DNA from: Paracoccus aestuarii
Lineage (GTDB): Bacteria; Pseudomonadota; Alphaproteobacteria; Rhodobacterales; Rhodobacteraceae
Direction: 5' to 3'
Assembly: GCF_028553885.1 (NCBI RefSeq)
Contig: NZ_CP067169.1
Coordinates: 186,001-250,000 of the forward strand
DNA: 64,000 nt
Shown here piece by piece: positions 46,345 to 55,633 of the stretch (position 1 is the first letter of the stretch; each line of letters opens with the position of its first letter). The position numbers were made by a program, and so were the translations under genes. The notes beneath the pieces are model-generated. The model was given only the letters and a program-made list of their open reading frames with translations, searched no databases and was not told the origin of the DNA.

Positions 46345-47784
46345 ATGTTCGAGACTGCCGATGCCGTGCTGCTGGCGCGAATCCAGTTCGCCTTTACCGT
46401 CAGCTTTCATTTCCTGTTCCCCGCCTTCACCATCGGCCTGGCCAGCTTTCTGGCGGTGCTGAACGGGCTGTGGCTGTGGACCAAGGACACGAAATACCTG
46501 GATCTGTTCCGGTACTGGGTCAAGATCTTCGCCCTGGCCTTTGCGATGGGCGTCGTGTCGGGCATCGTCATGTCCTATCAGTTCGGCACCAACTGGTCGG
46601 TCTTTTCCGACAAGGCGGGGCCGACCATCGGCGCGCCCATGGCCTATGAGGTCCTGTCGGCCTTCTTCCTGGAGGCCGGGTTCCTGGGGATCATGCTCTT
46701 CGGCCGCGACCGGGTGGGGCCCACGCTGCACATGATCGCCTGCCTGGCGGTGGCGGTGGGCACGGCGATATCCGCCTTCTGGATCCTGTCGGTGAACAGC
46801 TGGATGCACACACCCGCGGGCTTCATGATCGACCCCGATACGGGCCAGTTCCTGCCCACGGATTTCTGGCAGGTGATCTTCAACCCCTCCTTCCCCTATC
46901 GTCTGGCGCATACGGTGACGGCGGCCTATCTGACCACGGCCTTCATCGTGGGCGGCGTGGCGGCGCTGCACCTGCTGCGCCACCGCCACCGCCGCGACCG
47001 GGTCAGCCCGGCCACGAGGACAATGTTTTCGATGGCGATGTGGATGGCCACGATCTTTGCGCCGGTGCAGATCTTTCTGGGCGACATCCACGGGCTGAAC
47101 ACGCTGGAACATCAGCCCGCCAAGGTCATGGCGATGGAGGGTCATTTCGAAAGCCATCCCGAAGGCGCGCCGCTCTATCTGTTCGGCCTGCCCAATCAGG
47201 CCGAACAGCGGCTGGATTACGCCATCGGCATCCCCAAGCTGTCCTCGCTGATCCTGAAGCATGACCTGAACGCGCCGCTGGCGGGGCTCGACACCATCCC
47301 GATCGAGGATCAGCCCCCCGTCGCCATCGTCTTCTGGTCCTTCCGGGTGATGGTGATGCTGGGCTTCGCGATGCTGGGGATCGGGCTGTGGTCAGCCTGG
47401 TCGCGCTGGCGCGGCACGCTGTTCGACAGCCCGATGCTGCACCGCGCGGCGCTGATCATGGCGCCATCGGGGCTGGTCGCGGTGCTGGCGGGCTGGATCA
47501 CGACCGAGGTCGGCCGCCAGCCCTACACGATCTATGGCTATCTGCGCACCGCGGATAGCGCGGCGCCCTTGGACGCGGCGGCGGTGGGGTCCTCGCTGAT
47601 CGCCTTCGTCATCGTCTATTTCGCGGTGTTCGGGGCCGGGACATACTATATCATGCGGCTGATGAACCGCGCCCCGGTGGTGGCCGAACCGCGGATGAAG
47701 GACCATGCCGACGGTCCCATCCGCACCGCCGGCACCACCCCCGCCCAGCAGCACAAGACCCGCAGCATCCAGCCCGGAGAATGA
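46345..47784 (+). CDS. cydA: Cytochrome bd-type (CIO-like) ubiquinol oxidase subunit I
   Basis: A 479-residue membrane protein with about nine helices. Family text: ARIQFAFTVSFHFLFPAFTIGLA with heme-ligand His, GVVSGIVMSYQFGTNW with heme-ligand Met region, EAGFLGIMLFG and WITTEVGRQPYTIYG. The quinol-binding loop is short, the form seen in cyanide-insensitive oxidases (CioA) rather than E. coli CydA. It oxidises quinol and reduces O2 with high affinity. First gene of a three-gene operon; no cydDC transporter genes adjoin. Confidence 0.95.
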   Translation: MFETADAVLLARIQFAFTVSFHFLFPAFTIGLASFLAVLNGLWLWTKDTKYLDLFRYWVKIFALAFAMGVVSGIVMSYQFGTNWSVFSDKAGPTIGAPMAYEVLSAFFLEAGFLGIMLFGRDRVGPTLHMIACLAVAVGTAISAFWILSVNSWMHTPAGFMIDPDTGQFLPTDFWQVIFNPSFPYRLAHTVTAAYLTTAFIVGGVAALHLLRHRHRRDRVSPATRTMFSMAMWMATIFAPVQIFLGDIHGLNTLEHQPAKVMAMEGHFESHPEGAPLYLFGLPNQAEQRLDYAIGIPKLSSLILKHDLNAPLAGLDTIPIEDQPPVAIVFWSFRVMVMLGFAMLGIGLWSAWSRWRGTLFDSPMLHRAALIMAPSGLVAVLAGWITTEVGRQPYTIYGYLRTADSAAPLDAAAVGSSLIAFVIVYFAVFGAGTYYIMRLMNRAPVVAEPRMKDHADGPIRTAGTTPAQQHKTRSIQPGE

Positions 47785-47786
47785 CC

Positions 47787-48818
47787 ATGCCCATCGCAGA
47801 CGGAGTATCCTTCGACCTGACCGTCATCTGGGCCTTCATCATCGCCTTCGCGGTGCTGGTCTATGTGGTGCTGGACGGGTTCGACCTGGGCCTTGGCATG
47901 CTGTTCGCGGTCGAGCCCGAGGGCCATGACCGTGACGTGATGATGAATTCCGTGGCCCCGGTCTGGGACGGCAACGAGACCTGGCTGGTCCTGGGGGGCG
48001 GCGGCCTCTTCGCGGCCTTTCCGCTGGCCTATGCGCTGATCCTGCCCGCGCTTTACGTCCCGATCATCGTGATGCTGCTGGCGCTGATCTTTCGCGGCGT
48101 CGCCTTCGAGTTCCGATGGAAGACCAAGCGCTGGCGCCCGGTCTGGGATCTGGCCTTCATCGGCGGATCGACCATGGCGGCCGTCGCGCAGGGCGTGGCC
48201 TTGGGCGGGCTGCTGCAGGGGATCGACATCGACAAGGCCGCGCGCAGCTATTCCGGCGGCTGGTGGGACTGGCTGACGCCCTTCACGCTGATGGTCGGGC
48301 TGGCGGTCGCGGTGGGCTACATGCTGCTGGGCGCGACTTGGCTGGTCATGAAGACCGAAGGCCGCCTGCAGGAACGCATGCGCGGCCGGGCCTGGCTGCT
48401 GGGCCTGGCGACGGTGGCCTTCATGGGCGTGGTCAGCCTGTGGACGCCGTTCCTGCAGGACGGCTATTACAGCCGCTGGTTCGGGGGCTGGAACATCGTG
48501 CTGGCAGCAGGCGTCGCCGCGATGGTGGGCCTGCTGGCCTTGGGGATGTTCCGCACGCTGATGGTGCGCCATCACGACTACTGGCCGTTCCTCTGCGCCT
48601 TGGGGATGTTCGTCCTGGGCTTCGCGGGGCTGGGCTATTCCATGTATCCCTATATCGTCCCGGTCGAGGTCACCATCTGGGAGGCCGCCGCCCCCGAGAA
48701 CAGCCAGATCTTCATGCTGGTCGGCGCGGCGGTGCTGATCCCGATCATCCTGTCCTATACCGCCTATTCCTATTGGGTGTTCCGCGGCAAGATCGACCCG
48801 AACGAGGGGTATCACTGA
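47787..48818 (+). CDS. cydB: Cytochrome bd-type (CIO-like) ubiquinol oxidase subunit II
   Basis: A 343-residue membrane protein with about eight helices. Markers are VLDGFDLGLGML, VAPVWDGNETWLVLGGGGLFAAFP and YSMYPYIVP. GGAG is seven bases before the ATG at 47787, which is preferred over the ATG at 47781 that overlaps the cydA stop. Partner of subunit I. The stop overlaps the start of the small accessory gene (TGATG). Confidence 0.95.
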   Translation: MPIADGVSFDLTVIWAFIIAFAVLVYVVLDGFDLGLGMLFAVEPEGHDRDVMMNSVAPVWDGNETWLVLGGGGLFAAFPLAYALILPALYVPIIVMLLALIFRGVAFEFRWKTKRWRPVWDLAFIGGSTMAAVAQGVALGGLLQGIDIDKAARSYSGGWWDWLTPFTLMVGLAVAVGYMLLGATWLVMKTEGRLQERMRGRAWLLGLATVAFMGVVSLWTPFLQDGYYSRWFGGWNIVLAAGVAAMVGLLALGMFRTLMVRHHDYWPFLCALGMFVLGFAGLGYSMYPYIVPVEVTIWEAAAPENSQIFMLVGAAVLIPIILSYTAYSYWVFRGKIDPNEGYH

Positions 48819-48922
48819 TGCCCCGCGGCCTGTCGCGGATCGCGTGGTTCGTGGCCCTGTGGGTGGCCAGCGTGGCGGCCCTGGGGGCCGTCGCCTGGCT
48901 GATCCGGCTGTGGATCCTGTGA
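48818..48922 (+). CDS. DUF2474-type small subunit of the bd oxidase (CydX-like)
   Basis: A 34-residue single-helix membrane protein (MPRGLSRIAWFVALWVASVA then a second hydrophobic stretch). Small ORFs of this type follow cydB in many proteobacteria, and CydX is needed for stability of E. coli bd-I oxidase. The ATG overlaps the cydB stop (TGATG), so it is translationally coupled. The subunit role is inferred from position and size. Confidence 0.8.
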   Translation: MPRGLSRIAWFVALWVASVAALGAVAWLIRLWIL

Positions 48923-48961
48923 TGCGCGCTTGACGCCCGGGCGCGCGCGGGCCATGCAGGC

Positions 48962-49150
48962 GCCGATGGTTCCCGTGCGCCACAGGCTGCGCGCGGGTGA
49001 AAAGGGAACGCGGTGAGGTGTAGCCATCAGGCGCCGAACCCGCGACTGCCCCCGCAACTGTAAGCGGCCAGGCCCCCCGACGATGCCACTGTCCCCCTGC
49101 GGGATGGGAAGGCCGGGGACGCCGTATCCGCCAGTCAGGAGACCTGCCAT
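48962..49150 (+). ncRNA. Cobalamin (B12) riboswitch
   Basis: The leader has the ordered elements of the class: GGTTCCCGTGC, GGGTGAAAAGGGAACGCGGTG, GCCGAACCCGCGACTGCCCCC, GCAACTGTAAGCGG, a GATGCCACTG segment and the 3' B12 box GCCAGTCAGGAGACCTGCC (49130-49148). Orientation and position point to control of the downstream BtuFCD-type importer. Boundaries are approximate. Confidence 0.93.
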
Positions 49151-49234
49151 CGCTTGACACTTGAACCGGGCGGGGTGCGCGGGCGGGTCCGGCATGGCGC
49201 GTCCCGTCTGGCATCGCGTGCGGTCCGTCGCGGC

Positions 49235-49257
49235 CCTTCCCCCTGTTTTCGGGAAGG
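49235..49257 (+). promoter_or_regulatory. Shine-Dalgarno-covering hairpin of the cobalamin riboswitch leader
   Basis: CCTTCCC (49235-49241) pairs with GGGAAGG (49251-49257), a 7-bp perfect stem with a 9-base loop. The second arm holds the ribosome-binding site GGAAGGA, seven bases before the ATG at 49265. This is a plausible expression platform for translational control, about 85 bases after the B12 box. Confidence 0.6.
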
Positions 49258-49264
49258 AAGACAG

Positions 49265-50257
49265 ATGACGCGTATCCTGCCGCTGGCCCTGCTGGCGCTG
49301 TTCCCCGCGGCGGCCTTGGCCGACCACCCCCTGACCATCGAGAATTGCGGCCGCACCGTGACGCTGGCCGAACCGCCCGCCAATGTCGTCTCGATCGGCC
49401 AGTCCACGACCGAGATCCTCTATGCCTTGGGCGCCGAGGACCGCATGGCGGGCACCGCGCTGTGGTTCAACGCGGTGCTGCCCCGGCATGCCGATGCCGA
49501 TGCGGGCGTGCCGCGCATCGCCGACAACATGCCCAGCTTCGAATCCGTGGTGAACCGCCGGCCCGGCCTGGTGGTGACCATGTTCGAATGGATGATCGGC
49601 GCGCAGGGCGTGGTCGGTCGGCCCGAACAGTTCGCCGATCTGGGCATCCCCGTCTATGTCATGCCGACCGATTGCGCGGCCAAGGACAATACCGTGGGCG
49701 CCGACGGCACGCGCGAGGCGGATTTCGACATCGAGACGCTCTATGCCTCGGTCGACCAGATGGCGCGGATGATGGGCCTGGGCGATCGCGGGCGGGCGCT
49801 GCAGGCCGATCTGCGCGCCCGGCAGGCGGCGGCGGTGGACCGGGCTCGGGGGCTGGACCTGCCCGACGCCTCGGCGGTGGTCTGGTTTTCTTCCGCGCAT
49901 CTGGAGGTCGATCCCTATGTCGCGGGGGCGCGCGGCATCCCGGCCTGGATGCTGGACCAGCTGGGCCTGCGCAACGTCGTGCAGTCGGACGAGGAATGGC
50001 CGACCGTGGGCTGGGAAAGCATCGCCCGCGCCGATCCTTCGGTCATCGTGATCGCGCGGATGGACCGCCGCCGCTTTCCCGCCGACGATCACGAGGCCAA
50101 GCTGGACTTCCTGCGGTCCGACCCGGTGACCAGCCGCATGACCGCCGTGCGCGAGGATCGCATCGTCATCCTGGATGCCGAGGCGATGCATGCGGGCCTG
50201 CGCATGTTCGACGGGCTGGAGGCCCTGACCGAGGCCATGGCCGGGCTGGCCCCGTGA
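49265..50257 (+). CDS. btuF: Periplasmic cobalamin/iron-chelate-binding protein (BtuF/FecB family)
   Basis: A 330-residue periplasmic binding protein of the FecB/BtuF fold: signal peptide ending AALA at about residue 20, ENCGRTVTLAEPPANVVSIGQSTTEIL-type start, and GWESIARADPSVIVIARMD in the second lobe. Family members bind B12 or ferric siderophores. The B12 riboswitch directly upstream makes a corrinoid the best guess. The stop overlaps a possible GTG start of the permease (GTGA). Confidence 0.82.
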   Translation: MTRILPLALLALFPAAALADHPLTIENCGRTVTLAEPPANVVSIGQSTTEILYALGAEDRMAGTALWFNAVLPRHADADAGVPRIADNMPSFESVVNRRPGLVVTMFEWMIGAQGVVGRPEQFADLGIPVYVMPTDCAAKDNTVGADGTREADFDIETLYASVDQMARMMGLGDRGRALQADLRARQAAAVDRARGLDLPDASAVVWFSSAHLEVDPYVAGARGIPAWMLDQLGLRNVVQSDEEWPTVGWESIARADPSVIVIARMDRRRFPADDHEAKLDFLRSDPVTSRMTAVREDRIVILDAEAMHAGLRMFDGLEALTEAMAGLAP

Positions 50258-51307
50258 CGGACGGATCCCTGGCCGCCCCCGGGGCGCTTGCGCGCGGGGC
50301 GGGGCGGTGCCGCGCTGCGGGTGGGGGCGGTGCTGGCGGTCACGCTGCTGGCCGGCATCTGCATCGGCGAGACGCCCGCCCATCCCCCCGGCACCGTCCT
50401 GCGGGCGCTGGCGGGGCCGGTCTTGGGCCTGCCCGCGCCCGATGCGATCGAGGCGGGGATCGTGCGCGCCTATCGCCTGCCGCGCACGCTGGTGGCGGGG
50501 CCTGCGGGGCGGGGCTGGCGATCTGCGGGCTGGTCCTGCAATCGCTGCTGCGCAATGCGCTGGCCGATCCGTGGCTGCTGGGCATATCGGCGGGGGCCTC
50601 GACCGGGGCCGTGCTGGTCACGGTGGCGGGCCTCGGCGCGGGCATGGTGCCGATGGGGGCGGGGGCGCTGGCGGGCGGTAGGGGCGTTCCTGCTGGTCGC
50701 GGGGCTGGCGCGGCTGGCCGGCGCGGGCGCGCAGGCGACGAGCCAGATCGTGCTGGCCGGCATCGCGGGGTCGCAGCTGTTCAACGCGCTGACGGCCTTC
50801 ATCATCGCGCGATCGGCCAATGCGGAACAGGCGCGCGGGCTGATGTTCTGGCTGTTGGGGAACCTGTCGGGGGTGCGCTGGCCCGATGTGCATCTGGCCC
50901 TGCCCGCGGCGCTTGTCGCGCTGGTCGTGGTGACGGCCCATGCGCGCAGCCTGGACGCCTTCGCCTTCGGCCCCGAGGCCGCCGCCGCCTTGGGCGTCCG
51001 GGTGGGCCCGGTGCGCGTGGTGCTGATCGGCGTCACGGCCATGGCCGCGGCGGTGATGGTGTCCATCGCGGGGGCCATCGGCTTTGTCGGGCTGGTCGTG
51101 CCGCATGCGGCGCGGATGCTGGTCGGCACCGGGCATGGGCGGCTGATCCCGGCATCGGCGCTGATCGGGGCGGTCTTTCTGGTGGGGGCCGACATCCTGT
51201 CGCGCATCGTCATCCCGGGCCAGGTCCTGCCCATCGGCGTGGTGACCGCGCTGATCGGCGCGCCGATCTTCGCCGTCATCCTGATCCGCCACGGAGGCCC
51301 CCGATGA
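50254..51307 (+). pseudogene. btuC: FecCD-family permease (BtuC-like), frame interrupted
   Basis: Reading frames must be joined to give a normal ~350-residue BtuC/FecCD permease. The start is GTG at 50254 in one frame or TTG at 50288 in the main frame. RVGAVLAVTLLAGICIG to RLPRTLVAG is in the main frame; LAICGLVLQSLLRNALADPW and the SAGASTGA block sit in another frame (about 50510-50680); then GAFLLVAGLARLAG onward (about 50690-51307) returns to the main frame. Each shift falls in a G-rich run. Conserved motifs survive on both sides, so single-base indels, possibly assembly errors, are likely. A true pseudogene remains possible. Confidence 0.8.
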
Positions 51308-52065
51308 CCGTGCTGGAGGCGCGCGCCCTGCATCTGCGCCGCGGCCGGGCCCGGGTGCTGGACGATGTCTCGCTGCGGGTCGGGCGGGCCGAGGTTCTGG
51401 GCCTGGTCGGTCCCAACGGGTCGGGCAAGTCGACCCTGCTGCGGGCCTTGGCGGGGCTGGCGCGGGCGGATACGGGCCGGGTCCTGCTGGACGGGCGGGA
51501 CATCGCCCGGATGCCCCGCCGCGCGGTCGCCCGCCGGCTGGCCTTCGTCGCGCAATTCGCCGACACGGCCGACCGGCTGACCGTGGCGGGGGCCGCAGGT
51601 CTGGGCCGCATCCCCTGGCTGGACCGCGACAATCCCTGGGGCCCGGCGGACGACGCGCGCGTTGCGGACGGCCTGGCCCGCGTCGGGCTGGCGGGGATGG
51701 AGGACCGGGACTGGGCCTCGCTTTCGGGGGGCGAACGCCAGCGGGTCCATATCGCCCGCGCCCTGGTCCAGGCGCCGCAAATCCTGCTGCTGGACGAGCC
51801 GACGAACCATCTGGACATCCGCCACCAGCTGCAGCTGCTGGACCTGGTGACGGGGCTGGGCATCGCGGTGGTCATCGCGCTGCATGACCTGAACCACGCG
51901 CTGCGCTGCGACCGGGTGGCGGTGATGCAGGCGGGTCGGCTGGTCCGGGCGGGGCCGCCCGACCGGGTGCTGGAGCCCGCGCTGCTGGGCCGGGTCTTCG
52001 GCATCCGCGCCCATCGGCTGACCGATCCGGCGGATGGGCAGGCGGTCTGGCGGTTTCAGCCCTGA
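51304..52065 (+). CDS. btuD: ABC transporter ATP-binding protein (BtuD/FecE family)
   Basis: A 253-residue ATPase: Walker A GPNGSGKST at about residues 36-44, signature LSGGERQRVHIARAL, Walker B ILLLDEPTNHLD and switch His in VIALHDLNHALR. The sequence is of the siderophore/B12 class. It starts in an ATGA overlap with the permease stop and ends 10 bp inside the convergent DUF1850 gene. Confidence 0.9.
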   Translation: MTVLEARALHLRRGRARVLDDVSLRVGRAEVLGLVGPNGSGKSTLLRALAGLARADTGRVLLDGRDIARMPRRAVARRLAFVAQFADTADRLTVAGAAGLGRIPWLDRDNPWGPADDARVADGLARVGLAGMEDRDWASLSGGERQRVHIARALVQAPQILLLDEPTNHLDIRHQLQLLDLVTGLGIAVVIALHDLNHALRCDRVAVMQAGRLVRAGPPDRVLEPALLGRVFGIRAHRLTDPADGQAVWRFQP

Positions 52066-52427
52066 TCGCAATCGGCCGCCTGCCACAGGCGGATCGGGCC
52101 GCGGTCCTCGGGCAGGGCGTGGCATTCGCCCCGGGCGCAGATCCGCCAAGCCCCGCCCGTGGCCCCGGATGCGGCCAGCGTGACCTCGGGGCGGGGCGGC
52201 AGATGGGGCGTGAAATGCCACACGCCGTCGCGCAGAACGGCATCGGGGGGCAGGTCGATCCCCGCGCCGGGCCCGGCGATGCGCGCCTCGACCGGGGCCA
52301 GCCCCGCGGCATCGGCGCGCCAGCGTTCCCACCAGCGGTCGCGGGTCACGGAATGGGACCAGTCCAGCGTGAAATCCGGCCCGCTCAGCGCCAGGATCAC
52401 CGCCGCCCCGGCACCCAGACAGATCAT
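52056..52427 (-). CDS. DUF1850 protein, TRAP-transporter accessory
   Basis: A 123-residue protein with an N-terminal hydrophobic segment (about residues 1-15) and FTLDWSHSVTRDRWWERWR, the usual DUF1850 core. These genes nearly always follow TAXI-type TRAP permeases, so the protein is probably a membrane-anchored accessory. The start overlaps the permease stop by four bases (ATGA). Function unknown. Confidence 0.82.
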   Translation of the reverse strand: MICLGAGAAVILALSGPDFTLDWSHSVTRDRWWERWRADAAGLAPVEARIAGPGAGIDLPPDAVLRDGVWHFTPHLPPRPEVTLAASGATGGAWRICARGECHALPEDRGPIRLWQAADCDQG

Positions 52428-54535
52428 GCCCGCCGCAGCCGCAGCCCATGCGCAGCCAGAAAGGCCAGCGCCAGGCCAAAGCCGATCGCATCGCTGTTGG
52501 GCAGGGCCAGGATCATCGACACCCCCGCCGCCATGGCCAGCAGCCGTTCGCCCAAGGTCGTGCGGCCAAAGAGGTATCCGACCACCGCCACCCCCCAGAG
52601 GCCCACGCCGACCACCGTCTTGACCAGAACGAAGGCCACCTCGACCGGATAGCCCCAGGCCTCGGCGATGGCGCCCCCGTCCTGCAGCATCAGCGACGGC
52701 GTATAGACCGCCATGAAGGGGATGATGAACCCCGCCGCCGCCAGCCGGATCGCCTGCATCGAGATCTTCAGCCCCGTCGATTTCGCGATGGGGGCGGCGG
52801 CAAAGCAGGCCAGCGCGACCGGCGGCGTCAGGTCCGCCATGATCCCGAAATAAAAGACGAACATGTGGCTGACCAGCAGCGGCACCCCCAGCTCCAGCAG
52901 CGCGGGGCCGGCCAGCGACGAGGTGATGATGTAGTTGGGGATGGTCGGGATGCCCATGCCCAGCACCAGGCAGGTCAGCATGGTCAGCAGCAGCGACAGG
53001 AACAGGTTGTTCTGGCCCACCGCGATGATCGCCCCGATGAAGGTCGATGCGATGCCGGTCAGTGTCAGCGTGCCGATCACGATGCCCACGATCGCGCAGG
53101 CCATGCCCACCGGCAGGGCGTTCCTGGCCCCCTGTGCCAGCGCGTCGCGGATGATCCCGAGCGTGGGGCGCGCGCCCTTCAGCAGCGCGCAGGCGACCAT
53201 CAGCCCCGCGATGACGATGGCCAGCAGGTTGACGCCGAACTCCACGAAGCTGGCCGCCGCCACCCCGAGCGCCACCCAGAAGACCATGCGGAAGGCAAAC
53301 GGCCCGATCATCGCGGCCAGCGGCGTGCCCAGGATCAGCACCGTCACCAGTGCCAGCCCCATCGTCCCCGCGAAGATCGGCGTATAGCCCGCAAAGAGCA
53401 GATAGACCAGCGCCGCCAGCGGCAGGACCAGCGGCCACTGGTCGCGCACCGCGTGCCAGGGATTCGGCAGGCTCTCGCGCGGCAGGCCACGCAGGTTGTC
53501 GCGCCCGGCCTGCAGCCAGACCATCCAGAACACCACCCCGAAATAGAGGATCGCCGGGATCACCGCCGCCTGCACGACGCGGGCATAGGGGACGTTCAGC
53601 GTCTCGGCCATGATGAAGGCCACCGCGCCCATGACCGGCGGCATGATCTGGCCGCCCATGGATGCCGTCGCCTCGACCCCGCCCGCGAAGGCGGGGCGAA
53701 AGCCCGACTTCTTCATCATCGGGATGGTGAACTGGCCCGAGGCCACCACATTCGCCACCCCCGAGCCCGAGATCGTGCCCATCAGCGCCGAGGACAGCGT
53801 GGCCACCTGCGCGGGCCCGCCCCGTACATGGCCCACCATGCCAAGCGCGAAATCGTTGAACAGGTTCAGCATCCCCGCCCGTTCCAGAAACGCCGCGAAG
53901 ACCACGAAGATGAAGATATAGGCCGAACTGACATAGATCGGGCTGCCATAGATGCCTTCGGTGCCGAAGGCGAAATGCTCGATGATCTGGTCATAGCCAT
54001 AGCCGCGATGGATGAAGGGCGCGGGCAGGTGCTGACCAAAGAAGCAATAGGCCAGAAAGATCCCCGCGATCACCGCCAAGGGCCAGCCCATCAGCCGCCG
54101 CGCGCCCTCGAAGACCAGCACGATCAGGACGGTGCCCATGATCAGGTCGGTCTGGTTCAGAAACCCCGTGCGCCGGATCAGCGGCACATATTCCATCCAT
54201 TGATAGAGCCCGGTGGAAAAGCCCAACAGCCCGAGCGCCCAGTAGAAGGCCTGGCCCATGCGGCTGCGCGCCACCAGGTTGCCCACCAGCACGAAGCCCA
54301 GCAGCAGCAGGAACCCCACATGCATCGCCCGCACGATCTGGCTGGGCAGGGTGCCATAGGCCGCCGCCCACAGCTGGAACAGCGAGAACACCACCGCCAG
54401 CCAGAAGGCCACGCGGCCGGGGATGCCGGTGCCGAAGCCGGGGGGCAGGCCCTCGCTGACCTCGGCCTCGGCATTGGGGTCCAGGCGGTTCCGGTCGGCC
54501 GGGACGGGCCCGCTGGCGGGGGTGGGGGATCTCAT
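52424..54535 (-). CDS. TRAP transporter fused permease (DctM and DctQ in one chain)
   Basis: A 703-residue membrane protein with about 16 hydrophobic segments: a short DctQ-like N-terminal part (about residues 30-190) and a long DctM-like part (about 200-690). Text such as SGSGVANVVASGQFTIPMMKK, ASMGGQIMPPVMGAVAFIMAE and LGMGIPTIPNYIITSSLAGPAL is characteristic. It is the permease of the TAXI-type TRAP system, usually driven by a sodium or proton gradient. The substrate is probably an organic acid, not determined. Confidence 0.93.
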   Translation of the reverse strand: MRSPTPASGPVPADRNRLDPNAEAEVSEGLPPGFGTGIPGRVAFWLAVVFSLFQLWAAAYGTLPSQIVRAMHVGFLLLLGFVLVGNLVARSRMGQAFYWALGLLGFSTGLYQWMEYVPLIRRTGFLNQTDLIMGTVLIVLVFEGARRLMGWPLAVIAGIFLAYCFFGQHLPAPFIHRGYGYDQIIEHFAFGTEGIYGSPIYVSSAYIFIFVVFAAFLERAGMLNLFNDFALGMVGHVRGGPAQVATLSSALMGTISGSGVANVVASGQFTIPMMKKSGFRPAFAGGVEATASMGGQIMPPVMGAVAFIMAETLNVPYARVVQAAVIPAILYFGVVFWMVWLQAGRDNLRGLPRESLPNPWHAVRDQWPLVLPLAALVYLLFAGYTPIFAGTMGLALVTVLILGTPLAAMIGPFAFRMVFWVALGVAAASFVEFGVNLLAIVIAGLMVACALLKGARPTLGIIRDALAQGARNALPVGMACAIVGIVIGTLTLTGIASTFIGAIIAVGQNNLFLSLLLTMLTCLVLGMGIPTIPNYIITSSLAGPALLELGVPLLVSHMFVFYFGIMADLTPPVALACFAAAPIAKSTGLKISMQAIRLAAAGFIIPFMAVYTPSLMLQDGGAIAEAWGYPVEVAFVLVKTVVGVGLWGVAVVGYLFGRTTLGERLLAMAAGVSMILALPNSDAIGFGLALAFLAAHGLRLRRA

Positions 54536-54557
54536 GGCGCGCTCCGCAAGGGGGGAT

Positions 54558-54580
54558 GCCCGCGCCCTTTCGGCGCGGGC
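54558..54580 (-). other. Intercistronic hairpin between TAXI and TRAP permease genes
   Basis: A perfect 9-bp stem GCCCGCGCC / GGCGCGGGC with loop CTTTC (plus-strand orientation) fills the 55-bp gap. No T tract follows in either direction. Such hairpins often protect the upstream mRNA part and let the binding protein be made in excess over the permease. Confidence 0.55.
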
Positions 54581-54590
54581 TGGGGGGGGG

Positions 54591-55547
54591 TCAGTCGATC
54601 AGGCCGATCTCGCGATAATAGCGTTCGGCGCCCGGGTGCAGCGGGATGGGCAGGCCGTCCAGCGCCGTCTCGGCGGTGATGTCGCCCGCCGCGCCATGGG
54701 CGCTGCGCATGCGGTCCAGGTTGTCGAACATCAGCTTGGTCATCTGATAGGCGGTCTCCTCCGGGACGCCTTCATGGGTGATCAGCATGTTTCCCACCGC
54801 CGCGGTGGCGATGTCCTGGTCGATGCCCGCATAGGTGCCCGCCGGGATGGTGGCGGGGACGAAGGGTTCGCCGATGGCGGTCACGACATCCTCGGGGATC
54901 TCGACGATGGTGATGTCATGGGTGGCCGACAGGTCCTGGATGAAGGCCACGCCCAGCCCCGAGGATTGCAGCGTCGCCTGCAATTGCCGGTTCTTGATCA
55001 GCTCAGCCGATTCCGCATAGGGCAGGTATTCGACGCGGGCCAGATCGTCATAGCCCATCCCGGCGGCGGCAAAGATCGCGCGGGCGTTCAGCTCGGTCCC
55101 CGATGCGGGGGCGCCCACGGAGAGGGTCTTGCCGCGCAGATCCTCCAGCGTGGTGGCGCCCGCGCCGGCATCGGCCACGATCTGGATATAGTTGGGATAG
55201 ATCGCGGCGATGGCGCGCAGCTCGGTCAGGGGGCGCGGAAAGCCCGCCTCCTCGTTGCCCTCCCAGGCCATCTGGACGCTGTCGCCCAGGGCGAAGGCGA
55301 TCTCGCCCCGGCCTTGGGCCAGCAGGTTCAGGTTCTCGACCGATGCCTTGGTGGCCTGGACCTGGGTGCGCGCGCCGTCGATGCCCGCGGCATAGATCTC
55401 GGACAGGGCGACGCCCAGGGGGTAATAGACCCCGGACGTCCCGCCGGTCAGCACATTGATGAAGTCCTGGGCCTGGGCCTGGGGCGCGCCCGCCAGCGCG
55501 GCCGTCAGGGCCAGCGCCGAACCGGCGACGGCGATGCGATGGAACAT
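54591..55547 (-). CDS. TAXI-family TRAP solute-binding protein
   Basis: A 318-residue periplasmic binding protein: signal peptide to about residue 26 (AQAQ), then FINVLTGGTSGVYYPLGVALSEIY, the TAXI-family opening, TKASVENLNLLAQGRGEIAFALGDS and VGAPASGTELNAR. GGAGG precedes the ATG at 55547. It delivers substrate to the fused TRAP permease encoded next. The substrate is unknown; characterised TAXI proteins bind dicarboxylates or glutamate-like acids. Confidence 0.93.
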   Translation of the reverse strand: MFHRIAVAGSALALTAALAGAPQAQAQDFINVLTGGTSGVYYPLGVALSEIYAAGIDGARTQVQATKASVENLNLLAQGRGEIAFALGDSVQMAWEGNEEAGFPRPLTELRAIAAIYPNYIQIVADAGAGATTLEDLRGKTLSVGAPASGTELNARAIFAAAGMGYDDLARVEYLPYAESAELIKNRQLQATLQSSGLGVAFIQDLSATHDITIVEIPEDVVTAIGEPFVPATIPAGTYAGIDQDIATAAVGNMLITHEGVPEETAYQMTKLMFDNLDRMRSAHGAAGDITAETALDGLPIPLHPGAERYYREIGLID

Positions 55548-55633
55548 GAAATCCTCCCGTGATGTCCTCTGGCGCAAGGCTAGCAGGATTGGCCGGGCGC
55601 ATGCATCAGCTTATCTCGCAGATCGTGCAATTT

